This document shows positions 1 to 7,679 of a DNA stretch of 35,415 nucleotides, piece by piece. The stretch covers positions 1 through 35,415 of the forward strand of contig JAFVBB010000016.1 in NCBI GenBank assembly GCA_017480225.1. Reading direction: 5' to 3'. The stretch's first letter is position 1; each line of letters begins with the position of its first letter. The notes under the pieces were generated by a model, which made no database searches, was not told the DNA's origin, and was given only the letters and a program-made list of their open reading frames with translations. The translations under genes and the position numbers were made by a program. The stretch is from Bacteroidales bacterium (GTDB lineage Bacteria > Bacteroidota > Bacteroidia > Bacteroidales > P3).

Positions 1-1980
1 GGCAAAAGGGTGAAGATAGACTCGCTGGTGTTCGTGGGCAACAGCGAAGTGAGCAGTTTCGTCCTTGAGAACCAGATGGATCACACCCACGACGTGCATT
101 ACGGCAAGTATTGGTACCGTCCGTGGCGCATACTGACCAAGGCGTTTTGGAAAAAGAGCCGCTATGTGGAAGGCGATTTCCGCGACGACCTCACGAAGTT
201 GATAGCCTACTACAACCAGGAGGGCTACCGCGATGCAAGGGTTGTCAGTGACACGGTGTACGATGTGCCACAAGATGAACTGAAAATTAGTGAGAAAAAG
301 AAGGCCAGCCAAGACCGTGTGAAGGTGAGGGTGAACCTTTACGAGGGACGCAAGTACTATTTCCGCAACATCACGTTCAGTGGCAACACCATCTATCCGG
401 ACGACATGCTACGCCGTGCGTTGCGTATAGAGAAAGGCGACACCTACAACCGCACTACCCTGGAGCAAAATATGACCTATAACCCCTCCGGCACCGACAT
501 CACGTCGCTTTATTCGGACAACGGCTATTTCTTCTTCCGTGCCACGCCGGTGGAGGTGGCTGTGGATGGCGACTCCATCGACATAGAGGTGCGCATCGTG
601 GAGGGCAAACAAGCCAGGATACGCAACGTGTGGGTTGAGGGCAACACTGTCACCAACGACAAGATTATCATGCGCGAACTGCATACCCGGCCGGGCGACC
701 TGTTCAGCCGCGACGCTGTGCTTCGCAGCCGACGCGAGCTCGTCACGCTGGGATATTTCAAGGAAGAAAACCTTGTGCCCGAGCCTCGCCCCAACCGCGA
801 GGACGGCACGGTGGATATCGTCTACAAGGTGGAGGAAGGCTCGACGAGCCAGGTGCAGCTGCAAGGAGGATATGGCGGACGCGACTTGATAGTGGGGCAG
901 GTTGGATTGCAGCTCAACAACTTCAGTGTGGCCAACATTTTCAACAAGAAAGCCTGGCTGCCCTTCCCTGCAGGTGATGGACAGCGGTTGTCAATCAGCG
1001 CAATGACCAATGGTAGTTATTACTACGCCTTCAGTGGTTCGTTCACCGAGCCGTGGCTTGGCGGTCACAGGCCGCAGAGCCTCACTGTCAGTGCCTACCA
1101 TCAAATGATGAACAATGGCTTTTGGTCGAGTGACACCATGAGCAACTACTTCAGCATACGCATCACTGGCATCGGGGCGAGTTTCTCGCGCCGTGTGAAA
1201 TGGCCCGACGATTATTTCATCGTGTCGCATGGACTATCGTACAAACGCTACGACCTGAATAACTACACACAACTTGGCACAGGCAGCTTCTCGACTGGTG
1301 TTTCCAACGACTTCAACTATGGACTGACCATCAGCCGCAACTCGTATGACTCACCAATGTATACCCGCAGTGGATCGGAAGTGTCGATAAGCGCTTACGT
1401 GACCCCGCCATACTCGCTTCTCAATGGCCGTGACTACTCCAGTGTGAGCGACCAGGAACGCTTCCGTTGGCAGGAGTATTACAAAATTAACCTGCGCGGC
1501 GGATGGATGCTCAATCTGGTGGGCGATGTGGTGCTCAGCACGCGCTTCCGCTTTGGTTTCATCGGCCATTATAACAATGACATAGGCACAACGCCGTTTG
1601 GCCGCTACTATCTTGGAGGGTCGGGATTGCAGTCCTATTCTCTTGATGGCCGCGAGCAGGTACCCCTGCGTGGATATACGGACAATTCGCTCAGTCCGGA
1701 GGCGGGCAGCTCTGTGTTTGACAGGTTCACTCTTGAGTTGCGTCAGCCCATCATCGAGAACTTCCAGACTACAATATGGGTGCTGGGCTTCCTTGAGGGC
1801 GGCAACTGCTGGAACTCACTCAAGGACTTCCAGCCGTTCAAGATGTACAACTCGGCAGGTTTGGGCGTGAGACTCTTCCTGCAAGGCATCGGCATGGTTG
1901 GAGTTGACTGGGGCTACGGCTTCGACGGAGTGAACGGAGGCTCGCATGTACATTTCTCAATAGGGCAAAGCATCGACTAA
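1..1980 (+). CDS. bamA: BamA outer-membrane assembly factor, 5' partial
   Basis: This is the C-terminal 659 residues of BamA (Omp85), the outer-membrane barrel that folds and inserts other beta-barrel proteins. The frame is open from base 1, so the GTG at 10 is not the real start; the signal peptide and first POTRA domains lie upstream of the window. A POTRA domain is visible at the beginning (VKIDSLVFVGN), followed by two more, with typical FRNITFSGNTIY and IRNVWVEGNTV strands, to about residue 280. The 16-strand barrel follows, with the Bacteroidota signature FSGSFTEPWLGG and the loop-6 motif LRGY (VRGF/Y in the family). It is followed after 2 bp by two ompH/Skp genes, the usual Bacteroidales order, so periplasmic chaperone and insertase are probably made together. 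Family assignment is secure. Confidence 0.95.
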   Translation, partial: GKRVKIDSLVFVGNSEVSSFVLENQMDHTHDVHYGKYWYRPWRILTKAFWKKSRYVEGDFRDDLTKLIAYYNQEGYRDARVVSDTVYDVPQDELKISEKKKASQDRVKVRVNLYEGRKYYFRNITFSGNTIYPDDMLRRALRIEKGDTYNRTTLEQNMTYNPSGTDITSLYSDNGYFFFRATPVEVAVDGDSIDIEVRIVEGKQARIRNVWVEGNTVTNDKIIMRELHTRPGDLFSRDAVLRSRRELVTLGYFKEENLVPEPRPNREDGTVDIVYKVEEGSTSQVQLQGGYGGRDLIVGQVGLQLNNFSVANIFNKKAWLPFPAGDGQRLSISAMTNGSYYYAFSGSFTEPWLGGHRPQSLTVSAYHQMMNNGFWSSDTMSNYFSIRITGIGASFSRRVKWPDDYFIVSHGLSYKRYDLNNYTQLGTGSFSTGVSNDFNYGLTISRNSYDSPMYTRSGSEVSISAYVTPPYSLLNGRDYSSVSDQERFRWQEYYKINLRGGWMLNLVGDVVLSTRFRFGFIGHYNNDIGTTPFGRYYLGGSGLQSYSLDGREQVPLRGYTDNSLSPEAGSSVFDRFTLELRQPIIENFQTTIWVLGFLEGGNCWNSLKDFQPFKMYNSAGLGVRLFLQGIGMVGVDWGYGFDGVNGGSHVHFSIGQSID

Positions 1981-1982
1981 CC

Positions 1983-2612
1983 ATGCGCAGAACTGTCATT
2001 GCATTGCTTCTCCTTGCCTTGTCCCCGCTTGGTGGCATGGCGCAAAAGTATGCCTGCGTGAATACCGACTACGTCCTTAAGTCGATACCCGATTACGCCA
2101 ATGCGCAGAAAAGGCTCGACAAATATGTGGCCGACTGGCAGAGCGAGTTGCAGGAGGTTGCCAACGAACTGAATGAGTTGCGCTCCGACTTTGAGCAGGA
2201 CAGTTACCTGCTCCCTGACAACTTGAAGAAGCGCCGACAGGAGGAGATACGTGAAAAGGAGGCAGAGTTGCGCCAACTTCAGCAACAGCGATTCGGCGCA
2301 GGTGGCGACCTGGACAAGAAGCGTGCCGAGTTGATGAAGCCGGTGCAAGACAGGGTGTACAACGCCATCGAGCGGCTGGCTCGCGAGAAAAACTATGCCT
2401 TTGTTTTCGACAAGGCTGGCAGCTCAACGGTGCTTTTTGCCGCAAAAAAATACGACATAAGCGACGATGTCCTCGAACTGTTGGGATACAAGCCCGGTGC
2501 ATTGTCGACCCCACCGCCTGCCGATGACAAGGGCAGCCGCCGTCCAACCAACCCGGAAATGCGCAATGGCGACCCCTCTATGCGCAACCCTCTCGACAGC
2601 CGCCCAAGGTAG
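1983..2612 (+). CDS. OmpH/Skp family periplasmic chaperone (first copy)
   Basis: A 209-residue protein with an N-terminal signal peptide (MRRTVIALLLLALSPLGGMA) and the OmpH/Skp pattern: a short beta start (YACVNTDYVL), a long charged coiled-coil hairpin from about residues 40 to 125 rich in Glu, Gln, Lys and Arg, and a return to the small beta body near AFVFDKAGSS. Skp proteins are trimeric periplasmic chaperones that hold unfolded outer-membrane proteins in a tentacle cage before BamA inserts them. It starts 2 bp after the bamA stop, so the two are very likely cotranscribed. It is longer than its neighbour because of a Pro/Arg/Asp-rich tail from about residue 170, probably disordered; its role is unknown. 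Confidence 0.88.
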   Translation: MRRTVIALLLLALSPLGGMAQKYACVNTDYVLKSIPDYANAQKRLDKYVADWQSELQEVANELNELRSDFEQDSYLLPDNLKKRRQEEIREKEAELRQLQQQRFGAGGDLDKKRAELMKPVQDRVYNAIERLAREKNYAFVFDKAGSSTVLFAAKKYDISDDVLELLGYKPGALSTPPPADDKGSRRPTNPEMRNGDPSMRNPLDSRPR

Positions 2613-2646
2613 ATTACATTGCAATAAACATCACAAACGCATAAAG

Positions 2647-3150
2647 ATGAAGAAATCGATTATCGCCATTGCCATAGTGCTGCTTGCCACGGTGGGCAGC
2701 GCCACGGCGCAGAACAAAGTGAAGCTGGGTCACATCAACTCGCAGGAACTCATGCAGATTATGCCTGGACGTGACTCTGTGCAGACCATTTTGCAGAAGG
2801 AAGTGGAGGAACTTGAGGAAACCCTCAAGCAAATGCAGAGTGAGGCTGAGAAGCGTGTCAACGACTACACGGCCAACCAGGCCGGATGGACCGACCTCAT
2901 CCGTCAGGCTCGCCAGCGCGAAATCCAGCAAATGAGTGCCAACATCCAGGAGTTCCAGCAAAACGCGCAGGCTCATCTGCAAGAGCGTGAGGCAGAACTC
3001 ACCAAGCCCATCATCGACCGCGCGAAGAAAGCCATTGACGATGTGGCGCGCGAGGGCGGCTACAACTACATCTTCGACGGAGCCACGCTCCTTTACATGC
3101 AGGACAGCGAGGACATTATGCCGCTGGTGAAGAAGAAGCTCGGCCTCTGA
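2647..3150 (+). CDS. OmpH/Skp family periplasmic chaperone (second copy)
   Basis: A 167-residue Skp/OmpH protein. The start at 2647 is chosen because it gives a clean signal peptide (MKKSIIAIAIVLLATVGSA, then TAQ) directly before the conserved VKLGHINSQELMQIMP segment; an upstream in-frame extension would only read through the previous gene. Residues 45 to 125 form the predicted coiled-coil arms, and the C-terminal YNYIFDGATLLYMQDSEDI returns to the beta body. Two adjacent ompH genes behind bamA are the common Bacteroidales arrangement; they are divergent from each other, so they may form separate or mixed trimers. A strong terminator follows at 3194. Confidence 0.92.
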   Translation: MKKSIIAIAIVLLATVGSATAQNKVKLGHINSQELMQIMPGRDSVQTILQKEVEELEETLKQMQSEAEKRVNDYTANQAGWTDLIRQARQREIQQMSANIQEFQQNAQAHLQEREAELTKPIIDRAKKAIDDVAREGGYNYIFDGATLLYMQDSEDIMPLVKKKLGL

Positions 3151-3193
3151 CCGTGCATTGACAAATCGAGAAAAATGGGCTAAACGTCCAGCA

Positions 3194-3256
3194 AGCGACA
3201 CCCCGGTGCCACTGTCAACACGGTTGGCGGCAGTCGGGGTGTCGCTCTTTCTTTTT
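3194..3256 (+). terminator. Intrinsic terminator after the bamA-ompH-ompH run
   Basis: A perfect 12-bp stem (AGCGACACCCCG at 3194-3205 with CGGGGTGTCGCT at 3235-3246) encloses a 29-nt loop that can fold further (CAAC with GTTG). It is followed by a T-rich tract (CTTTCTTTTT). It ends only about 6 bp before the proposed ribD ATG, so ribD needs its own promoter inside or upstream of the hairpin, or is reached by read-through. Confidence 0.85.
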
Positions 3257-3261
3257 GGGTT

Positions 3262-4188
3262 ATGCAACAAGTCGACGAGTTGTACATGAGGCGCTGTCTT
3301 GCCTTGGCCTCACTGGGTCGCGGCAGGGTGAGCCCCAACCCCATGGTTGGCTGTGTGGTGGTGCGCGATGGAGTGATAATCAGCGAGGGCTACCATCAGC
3401 AGTTCGGCCACAACCATGCCGAGCGCAATGCCTTGTTCCGCCTGGACGAGGCCAGGGGCGCCACCCTTTACGTCAGCCTTGAGCCATGCTCGCATCATGG
3501 CCACACCCCGCCGTGTGCCGACCTGGTTGTGGAGCGAGGAGTGAGGCGTGTGGTGTGTTGCAACGATGACCCCAACCCGCTCGTTGACGGCGGCGGCTTC
3601 CGCAAGCTGGAGGCTGCGGGCATCGAGGTTGTTCGACATGTGCTTGAGGCCGAGGGCAGGGAACTAAACCGCCGCTTCTTCACCTTCATGGAGAAACGCC
3701 GTCCGTACGTCATACTAAAATGGGCTGAAAGCCGCGATGGCTACATGGCGCCGTCAGCCGATGGCGGCTATTGGATAAGCACGCAGCGACAGAACCGCAT
3801 CAACCACCGTTGGCGCACAGAGGAGGCTGCCATACTCGTGGGCAGCGGCACATACTTGCGCGACCATCCAAGCCTCACGCCGCGTCATTATCTGGGCCCC
3901 AGTCCGCTGCCTGTCGTCCTCGACAGGCGCTCGCGGCTGGCCGGTGTGCCTTCTCACTGGCTTCACCTGCATTCCTCCACGGTTGGGGAAACACTGCACG
4001 AGCTCTATGTCCGCCGTGTGCAGAGCGTCATTGTCGAGGGTGGCAGTCTGGTGCTCGACGCCTTCATTGCCAGCGGCCTTTACGACGAGGTGCGCGTGCT
4101 GCGTGGCAGCGGTGACCTGGGCGGCGGACTGAAAGCCCCGGCCATTCCGCCTGTGGAGCCAGGCCGGTTAATCATTGTCGAACCATGA
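3262..4188 (+). CDS. ribD: Bifunctional riboflavin biosynthesis deaminase/reductase RibD
   Basis: RibD carries out two early steps of riboflavin synthesis: deamination of the pyrimidine product of GTP cyclohydrolase II, then NADPH-dependent reduction of its ribosyl group. The N-terminal deaminase domain has the zinc site H52-A-E54 and the PCxxxGxTPPC motif with C76 and C85. The C-terminal reductase-like half begins near RPYVILKWAESRDG and contains the conserved ILVGSGTYLRDHPSLTPR and EGGSLVLDAF segments. At 308 residues it is a little short for a full RibD, mostly at the C-terminal end. The ATG at 3262 precedes YMRRCLALA, the conserved N-terminus. The stop overlaps the next start (ATGA), implying coupled translation with the fucosidase. 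No FMN riboswitch is visible upstream. Confidence 0.93.
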   Translation: MQQVDELYMRRCLALASLGRGRVSPNPMVGCVVVRDGVIISEGYHQQFGHNHAERNALFRLDEARGATLYVSLEPCSHHGHTPPCADLVVERGVRRVVCCNDDPNPLVDGGGFRKLEAAGIEVVRHVLEAEGRELNRRFFTFMEKRRPYVILKWAESRDGYMAPSADGGYWISTQRQNRINHRWRTEEAAILVGSGTYLRDHPSLTPRHYLGPSPLPVVLDRRSRLAGVPSHWLHLHSSTVGETLHELYVRRVQSVIVEGGSLVLDAFIASGLYDEVRVLRGSGDLGGGLKAPAIPPVEPGRLIIVEP

Positions 4189-5978
4189 AGAGACTCATTC
4201 TTTCAGCAATGCTTGTGGCGGCGCTGTCGCTGTCGGCACAACCATCCAAATCCAAGCAGGTGCCGACCTGGGACAAGCTCAACGCACGCCCCTATCCGCA
4301 GTGGTTCAGCGACGCCAAGCTGGGCATTTTCATCCATTGGGGGCTGTATTCGGTGCCGGCCTTTGCCGGTACCGAGGGCTATGGCGAGTGGCTCTACAAG
4401 GGGCTGCTCTCCGACAATGGCCCTCGCAAGCGCATCATGTCCCTGTATGCCGACACCACGCTGCCTGTACACGAGATGTATGGCCAGTTGACCGACCACT
4501 GGCACGCCGAGCTGTGGCAACCCTCCGAATGGGCTGCGCTCTTCAAAAAGAGCGGTGCGCGCTACGTGATGCTCGTCACCAAGCACCACGACGGCTACTC
4601 GCTGTGGGACGACCCTTTCCAGCCGCAATGGAACAGTGTTGTCAGCGGGCCGCGACGCGACATTGTGCGCGAGCTCACCGACGCGGTGCGCGCCGAGGGT
4701 CTTCGCATGTGTTTCTACTATTCTCTGCCCGAATGGAGCAACCCGCTGCACCGCTGGACGGTGGATCCCGACACGGCCATAGGCCGTTATGTCGACGAAT
4801 ATATGGTGCCGCAGTTCGTCAGCCTGGTGAGTGCTTATCTGCCAGACGCCATCTTTGCCGACGGTGACTGGGACTTCACCCCGGAGCAGTTCCATTCCAT
4901 AAGCCTCATCGACTGGTACTACCGCACCGTTGGTCCCGACGCAATAGTCAACGACCGCTGGGGCAGGGGCACGCGCCACGGCTTCCGCACGCCCGAATAC
5001 AGCGCGGGCATCAGCGACACCTCGCGCCCATGGGCAGAGTGCAGGGGCATAGGGCGCAGCTTCGGCCTTAACCGCAACGAGCGGCTGGAGAATTACCTCA
5101 CCGACCGTGAGCTGATACAGCACTTCTGTGAGCTGGTGGCACACGGCGGCGGGCTCACACTCAACATAGGCCCCGCCGCCGACGGACACATACCTTTCAT
5201 CCAGCAGGAGCGTCTGCTTGCCCTCGGTCGTTGGCTCGACGTGAACGGCGAGGCCATATATGCCAGCCGTGCGTGCGCTGTGCCGTGCCACCGCGAGAGC
5301 AGCTTTGCCCCAATGCCTCCCTGCCGCCACATCGACTTCGACTGGGTGCGCAATGCGCCGCTGAAGAACATGCCGGTCGATAACTTCAGCATCGAATGGG
5401 TGGGCGAGGTGCAGGTCGCCGCCGACGGCGAATACACCCTGCGGGTAGAGGGCAACGACGAGGCCACCGTCTTCCTTGGCGACAGCGCCACTCCGTTGCT
5501 GCACTACAACAGCGCGTGGGCCGACAATGCCGGCGCGCAGGCCTCGGTGCGCCTCAGTGCGGGCTCGCACCGCGTCGTGGTGCGCTATGTCGAGAAGGAT
5601 CTTGAGGCCATCGTGCGCCTGCTTTGGAGCCGCGACGGGGGGCTCTCATTCGAGCCCGTGCCTGCCGGATGGCGCGGCACCGCCAGTTGGCAGCGCACCA
5701 CGCGCTGCTTCACGCGACGCGACGGCAACCTCTATGTGATCGAGTTCGAGCGGCCTGGCTCCCTGCTTGAGTTGCCCGGTATGCCACGCTTGCCGAAAGG
5801 CACGGTGGTGACCATGCTGGGCACGTCGACACCGCTCAAGTGGAGGCAGGGCAGGGACGGCAGCCTGCGCATCGACCTCAACGCCATTCCTCGCCACGAG
5901 CTCAACGAACTCGACCACGCCTGGGTGCTCAAATTCGAGGGCGCCGCGTCTGCCGCCATGCCGGAAGCCGGTGAATAA
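4185..5978 (+). CDS. GH29 alpha-L-fucosidase with PA14-like domain
   Basis: A 597-residue exported glycoside hydrolase (signal peptide MKRLILSAMLVAALSLSA) that should remove terminal alpha-L-fucose from glycans. The catalytic barrel covers about residues 25-345: WFSDAKLGIFIHWGLYSVPAF, YVMLVTKHHDGYSLW, and IFADGDWDF, where D226 sits at the position of the GH29 nucleophile. The late motif TLNIGPAADGHIP is also typical. Residues about 375-485 look like a PA14-type beta domain (FSIEWVGEVQVAADGEYTLR, then a DEATVFLG stretch), inserted before the usual C-terminal beta-sandwich (LYVIEFERPG... VVTMLGTSTPLKW). The PA14 part probably binds sugar. Its start overlaps the ribD stop, an odd pairing of a host- or diet-glycan enzyme with vitamin synthesis and without SusC/SusD genes nearby. 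The general acid is not assignable by eye. Confidence 0.9.
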   Translation: MKRLILSAMLVAALSLSAQPSKSKQVPTWDKLNARPYPQWFSDAKLGIFIHWGLYSVPAFAGTEGYGEWLYKGLLSDNGPRKRIMSLYADTTLPVHEMYGQLTDHWHAELWQPSEWAALFKKSGARYVMLVTKHHDGYSLWDDPFQPQWNSVVSGPRRDIVRELTDAVRAEGLRMCFYYSLPEWSNPLHRWTVDPDTAIGRYVDEYMVPQFVSLVSAYLPDAIFADGDWDFTPEQFHSISLIDWYYRTVGPDAIVNDRWGRGTRHGFRTPEYSAGISDTSRPWAECRGIGRSFGLNRNERLENYLTDRELIQHFCELVAHGGGLTLNIGPAADGHIPFIQQERLLALGRWLDVNGEAIYASRACAVPCHRESSFAPMPPCRHIDFDWVRNAPLKNMPVDNFSIEWVGEVQVAADGEYTLRVEGNDEATVFLGDSATPLLHYNSAWADNAGAQASVRLSAGSHRVVVRYVEKDLEAIVRLLWSRDGGLSFEPVPAGWRGTASWQRTTRCFTRRDGNLYVIEFERPGSLLELPGMPRLPKGTVVTMLGTSTPLKWRQGRDGSLRIDLNAIPRHELNELDHAWVLKFEGAASAAMPEAGE

Positions 5979-5996
5979 CGCTCAACAACAGGGACT

Positions 5997-6599
5997 ATGT
6001 TCGACGACACCTACCGCACTTTGGCCGCCCCCTCCGAGGGGCTCTACAAGGAGAAGGGCAGCAAGTTCTTGGCATTCGCCTACCCGGTGCGCAGCCTCGA
6101 CGAGGTGAAAGTTCGCCTCGACAGCCTGCGCAAGGACTACTTCGACGCCCGCCACCACTGCTATGCCTACATCCTCGGTCCGCGCAAGGACGCCTTCCGC
6201 ATGAACGACGACGGTGAGCCCAGCGGCACAGGCGGTCGCCCCATTCATGGGCAGCTGCTCTCCGCCGACCTCACCGACACGCTTGTCGTCGTGGTGCGCT
6301 ACTTCGGCGGCATACTGCTCGGCGCCAGCGGCCTGGCCAACGCCTACAAGACCGCCGCGCGCGACGCCCTGGCGCACGCCGACATCGTGTATCGAACCAT
6401 CGACATTCGCTACCGCCTGCGCTTTGCCTACGAGGCCATGAACGACGTCATGCGCCTGCTCAAGGACTACGGCCTAAAGCCCCTGGAGCCCGACTACGGC
6501 ATGGAGTGCATCCTCGCGGTGGCTGTGCGGCAAAGCCGCAGCGTGGCCTTCTACGACGCGGTGTGCGAGCTGCGCACCGTGGCAATCGACATTCTTTAG
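5997..6599 (+). CDS. yigZ: YigZ/IMPACT (UPF0029) family protein
   Basis: A 200-residue member of the YigZ/IMPACT family. The N-terminal domain contains the family signature DGEPSGTGGRP at residues 72-82 and the RYFGG..LGASGL stretch that follows; the shorter C-terminal domain has a ferredoxin-like pattern. The eukaryotic relative IMPACT regulates translation by competing with GCN1; the bacterial role is not well established, so only the family is claimed. The ATG at 5997 is 18 bp after the fucosidase stop, suggesting the same transcript. Its TAG stop (6597-6599) overlaps the stop of the opposing flavodoxin gene. Confidence 0.9.
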   Translation: MFDDTYRTLAAPSEGLYKEKGSKFLAFAYPVRSLDEVKVRLDSLRKDYFDARHHCYAYILGPRKDAFRMNDDGEPSGTGGRPIHGQLLSADLTDTLVVVVRYFGGILLGASGLANAYKTAARDALAHADIVYRTIDIRYRLRFAYEAMNDVMRLLKDYGLKPLEPDYGMECILAVAVRQSRSVAFYDAVCELRTVAIDIL

Positions 6600-7192
6600 A
6601 ACCCGATTCTCGACAGCCAGCGGTCGATGGCGGGCAGGCGCTGCTCCATGCCGTTGCCGTCAACGTCCTGCGTGACGATGCACAGGCCGTCGCGGTGGTC
6701 GCTGTGGGGTGTGGCCTTGGCGATGTCGCGCAGCGTCTCGTACTCGGCGGTGTAGGCCGTGCAGAAGGGTATCACCAGCTTGCCTTTGAAATCGTAGTCC
6801 TCGAGGAACGTGAAGACCGGCATCGGCGCTGTGTACCACCACACCGGCACGCACACGAACACCACGTCGTAGCGCTCCATGCCGGGCACCTTGCCCAGTA
6901 TGTCCGGGCGCTTGCCGCTTTCCTTCTCGGCCTTGGCCTCGCGGGTGCAGTCGTCGTAATCGGCAGGGTAGGGCTGCACGCGTTTGATCTCGAACCAGTC
7001 GGCCCCGAGCTTGTCGGCAATGTGGCGTGCTGCCGCCTTGGTGTTGCCGCTCCAACTGAAGCAGGCAACGAGGATTTTCTTTTCGCTCATGTCGTTTGCG
7101 CCTCTTTTTGCGAAAGGGTTCTGTGCGCCGGCAGCCATCGGCGTGAGCACGGCAGCGGCGGCCATCAGCATGATTGCAATCTTTTTCATCAT
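6596..7192 (-). CDS. Exported flavodoxin-family protein
   Basis: A 198-residue flavodoxin fold protein. The first part (MMKKIAIMLMAAAAVLTPMAAGA, then Q) is a clear signal peptide, so the mature protein should act in the periplasm or on the envelope. The flavodoxin core begins at KKILVACFSWSGNTK, with the SWSGNT phosphate loop that would hold FMN, followed by DVVFVCVPVWWYTAPMPVF and LVIPFCTAY, typical of the Flavodoxin_4 group. A longer open frame extends upstream to 7432, but that extension runs through the repeat element at 7367-7458 and is low-complexity, so 7192 is preferred (7189 is also possible). Flavodoxins are normally cytoplasmic electron carriers; export implies a different redox partner. 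A promoter-like TACCTTTG lies at 7253-7246. Confidence 0.85.
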   Translation of the reverse strand: MMKKIAIMLMAAAAVLTPMAAGAQNPFAKRGANDMSEKKILVACFSWSGNTKAAARHIADKLGADWFEIKRVQPYPADYDDCTREAKAEKESGKRPDILGKVPGMERYDVVFVCVPVWWYTAPMPVFTFLEDYDFKGKLVIPFCTAYTAEYETLRDIAKATPHSDHRDGLCIVTQDVDGNGMEQRLPAIDRWLSRIGF

Positions 7193-7223
7193 AGTGTGTT
7201 GTGTTTCAGTGTTGTTGTGTGAT

Positions 7224-7240
7224 GGGCGCATTTTGCGCCC
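7224..7240. promoter_or_regulatory. Perfect palindrome near the flavodoxin transcription start
   Basis: GGGCGCA-TTT-TGCGCCC is a perfect 7-bp inverted repeat. It lies just downstream of the TACCTTTG box, so it would cover the start of the transcript. It may be an operator or a hairpin that protects the 5' end; the sequence alone does not decide. Confidence 0.45.
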
Positions 7241-7245
7241 ACTCG

Positions 7246-7277
7246 CAAAGGTACGCATTTTTTCCGCATAAGGTAAA
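7246..7277 (-). promoter_or_regulatory. Candidate promoter of the flavodoxin gene
   Basis: On the minus strand, TACCTTTG (7253-7246) matches the Bacteroidota -7 box TAnnTTTG, and TTTA (7277-7274) lies 20 nt upstream at the -33 position, one change from TTTG. The leader to the ATG would be about 50 nt. Confidence 0.55.
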
Positions 7278-7366
7278 AAAAGATTGATTGGCGACGGAGG
7301 CTGGCGCAGGGTATGGGTCGGTGGCCGTAGGCAGGGCTCTTTCGAGGCATTGGGGCAATACAAACA

Positions 7367-7458
7367 CCGTCTGTTCTTCGATTGTTCTCCGATTGTTCTT
7401 CGATTGTTCTTCGAATTAATATCGAAGAACAATCGGAGAACAATCGAAGAACAGACGG
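7367..7458. repeat. 11-bp-unit palindromic element, copy 1
   Basis: A 92-bp hairpin element. The left arm is CCGTCTGTTC, then three 11-bp units (TTCGATTGTTC, TCCGATTGTTC, TTCGATTGTTC) and TTCGA. The 7-nt centre is ATTAATA. The right arm carries two units in reverse complement and ends GAACAGACGG. The outer 37 bp of both arms pair perfectly; the left arm has one extra unit that would loop out. It is preceded by GGGGCAATACAAACA, similar to the flank of copies 2 and 3. It sits between divergent genes, so it is unlikely to be a terminator. The unit length of 11 shifts frame, giving open frames in several phases. Confidence 0.93.
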
Positions 7459-7548
7459 CCTTGAGGCGGTGTCAGCGCGTTGATTGAGGCGGTTGCGTGA
7501 GGGTTGGGTGAGGCTGTGCCGGCGGGCGATTGCTTCTGCGAGGCAAAG

Positions 7549-7584
7549 TTTTTTTCGCCATGTCGGTTTTTTTTTGTAATTTAG
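7549..7584 (+). promoter_or_regulatory. Candidate promoter of the PorE-like gene
   Basis: TAATTTAG (7577-7584) after a run of T resembles the T-tract plus TAATTTTG boxes seen upstream of ackA, kbl and trpS in this window. A clear -33 TTTG is missing. The leader would be about 90 nt. Confidence 0.4.
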
Positions 7585-7679
7585 CGCACCAAAACAACCC
7601 TGCCGGGTGCGCCTTGGCGTGCCTGCAAAGGGTTGGTTGACGCATTGATACAACACAGAATAAAGCAAGAGGAAGATAT

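Larger units (their letters stand above)
7193..7679. other. Divergent intergenic region with hairpin element copy 1
   Basis: The 487-bp gap between the exported flavodoxin (-) and the PorE-like gene (+) holds a small perfect palindrome at 7224-7240, promoter-like boxes facing both ways, and the 92-bp 11-bp-unit element at 7367-7458. The reading frames that cross it are products of the repeat and do not look like proteins. Confidence 0.8.

Noticed and set aside
3151-3261. FMN riboswitch ahead of ribD
   Set aside because: The hairpin there is a plain terminator; no conserved RFN element sequence is visible.
4203-5570. A 455-residue minus-strand frame opposite the fucosidase
   Set aside because: No recognisable motif, low-complexity composition typical of an antisense shadow, and the plus strand has a complete GH29 protein.
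7367-7458. The 11-bp-unit elements as CRISPR arrays
   Set aside because: Units are contiguous without spacers, inverted in the second half, and no cas gene is present.
7367-7458. The 11-bp-unit elements as ordinary intrinsic terminators
   Set aside because: Copies 1 and 2 lie between divergent gene starts and none is followed by a T-tract.
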